DNA of 6,578 nt from Synergistaceae bacterium (GTDB lineage Bacteria; Synergistota; Synergistia; Synergistales; Synergistaceae), in assembly GCA_031274115.1 (NCBI GenBank), contig JAISQP010000236.1, positions 1-6,578 of the forward strand, given 5' to 3'. This document shows positions 5,905-6,578 of the stretch, piece by piece (positions within the stretch are counted from its first letter, which is position 1; each line of letters opens with the position of its first letter). A program made the translations under genes and the position numbers. Under the pieces are notes generated by a model, which saw nothing but the letters and a program-made list of their open reading frames with translations, made no database searches and was not told the DNA's origin.

Positions 5905-6578
5905 TGTTTTTGACGTATTTCAAACTCGCACCTTTGTCATCGCCGAGATCGGCTCCAATCACAACCGTTCGCTGAGTCTCGCGAAGGAGACGATAGACGC
6001 CGCTTCGGAAGCGGGCGCTGACGCGGTCAAGTTCCAGATATACAGCGCGCGGACTCTCTACTCCGCGAAGGATGACGCGACGCTCGCTTACGACGGAAGC
6101 AGCGTTACAAAGCTGATTGAGAGCGTCGAGACGCCTCGCGAGTGGCTGCCGGAGCTTTCGGATTATTGCCGCGAAAAGGGGATTATATTCTTCGCGGCGC
6201 CGTTTGACATGGCCGCCGTCGATGAGCTGGACGCCGTTTCAGAGTTGTTCAAGATCGCGTCGTTCGAGATAGTGGACCTGCCGCTTATCCGTAAAACCGC
6301 GTCTAAGGGCAAACCGATGATAATAGCCACCGGCCTGGCCAATATGGGAGAGATAGAGGACGCGCTCGAAGCGTGCAGGGGACAGGGCAACGAAAAAGTC
6401 GCGCTCTTGCAGTGCGCGTCATGCTATCCGTCGCCGGCGTCAATAATGAACCTGCGCGGCATGGAGACGATGAGGCGGGCGTTTGGCGCGCCTGTCGGGT
6501 TATCCGACCATACGCTCGGGGTACACATTTCGGTAGCCGCCGCGGCAATGGGCGCTCAGATTATAGAAAAGCACTTCA
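5891..6578 (+). CDS. pseI: NeuB-family nonulosonic acid synthase, most like pseudaminic acid synthase PseI (3'-truncated by the window edge)
   Basis: The frame runs 229 codons to the window end without a stop. The family is usually about 340-350 residues, so the end of the TIM barrel and the C-terminal SAF (antifreeze-like) domain lie outside. The enzymes condense phosphoenolpyruvate with an amino sugar to make sialic, legionaminic or pseudaminic acid. Seen here are FVIAEIGSNHN (15-25) with Glu19, AVKFQ (45-49) with Lys47, FKIASFE (120-126) with Lys121, GLSDHT (203-208) and IEKHF (225-229). His207 and His228 have the 21-residue spacing of the metal-binding histidines of meningococcal NeuB. 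KIASFE, rather than the KIxSGD/E of NeuB and legionaminate synthases, favours PseI. The ATG at 5891 gives the MQI... lead typical of PseI, though its Shine-Dalgarno (GGTGG, three bases upstream) is weak and close. The product probably feeds surface or flagellin glycosylation. Family assignment is firm; the substrate is inferred. Confidence 0.92.
   Translation, partial: MQINDVFDVFQTRTFVIAEIGSNHNRSLSLAKETIDAASEAGADAVKFQIYSARTLYSAKDDATLAYDGSSVTKLIESVETPREWLPELSDYCREKGIIFFAAPFDMAAVDELDAVSELFKIASFEIVDLPLIRKTASKGKPMIIATGLANMGEIEDALEACRGQGNEKVALLQCASCYPSPASIMNLRGMETMRRAFGAPVGLSDHTLGVHISVAAAAMGAQIIEKHF

Overview
The window is about 6.6 kb of bacterial chromosome with four real genes. They are a 5'-truncated NFACT/RqcH-family gene (+), an RluD-type pseudouridine synthase (-), isoleucyl-tRNA synthetase (-), and the first two thirds of a pseudaminic/sialic-acid synthase (+). 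Genes are moderately GC-rich with many AGG Arg and ATA Ile codons. An RqcH-type quality-control factor together with a bacterial IleRS carrying cysteine pairs fits Synergistota or a Firmicutes-like lineage better than Proteobacteria. The phylum is an inference from protein flavour (moderate to low confidence) and needs a phylogeny.

Layout: 1-1452 (+) encodes the rqcH-like C-terminal part. It converges with rluD (2400-1429, -), and the two ORFs overlap tail to tail by 24 bp. A perfect 21-bp inverted repeat at 1431-1478 sits on this junction and encodes both C-terminal tails. rluD lies 48 bp downstream of ileS (5268-2449, -), so ileS-rluD is probably one transcription unit; the lspA gene often found between them elsewhere is absent. 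A 622-bp region (5269-5890) follows that lacks a convincing full-length gene. It holds the ileS ribosome binding site and a candidate ileS promoter. It also holds a compact foldable block (5390-5472) behind an extended -10-like sequence on the + strand, a second inverted repeat (5476-5518), and an AT-rich stretch with a doubtful short ORF. That ORF overlaps the start of the pseI/neuB-like gene (5891 to the window end, +).

Functionally, the left 5.3 kb is translation housekeeping: tRNA charging (IleRS), rRNA modification (RluD) and rescue of stalled large subunits (RqcH). The right end starts a nonulosonic-acid gene, probably the edge of a surface- or flagellin-glycosylation locus. No CRISPR array, tRNA, rRNA, complete insertion sequence or defence system is visible. 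The observations most worth checking are the perfect palindrome on the convergent junction and the possible structured RNA between ileS and pseI.
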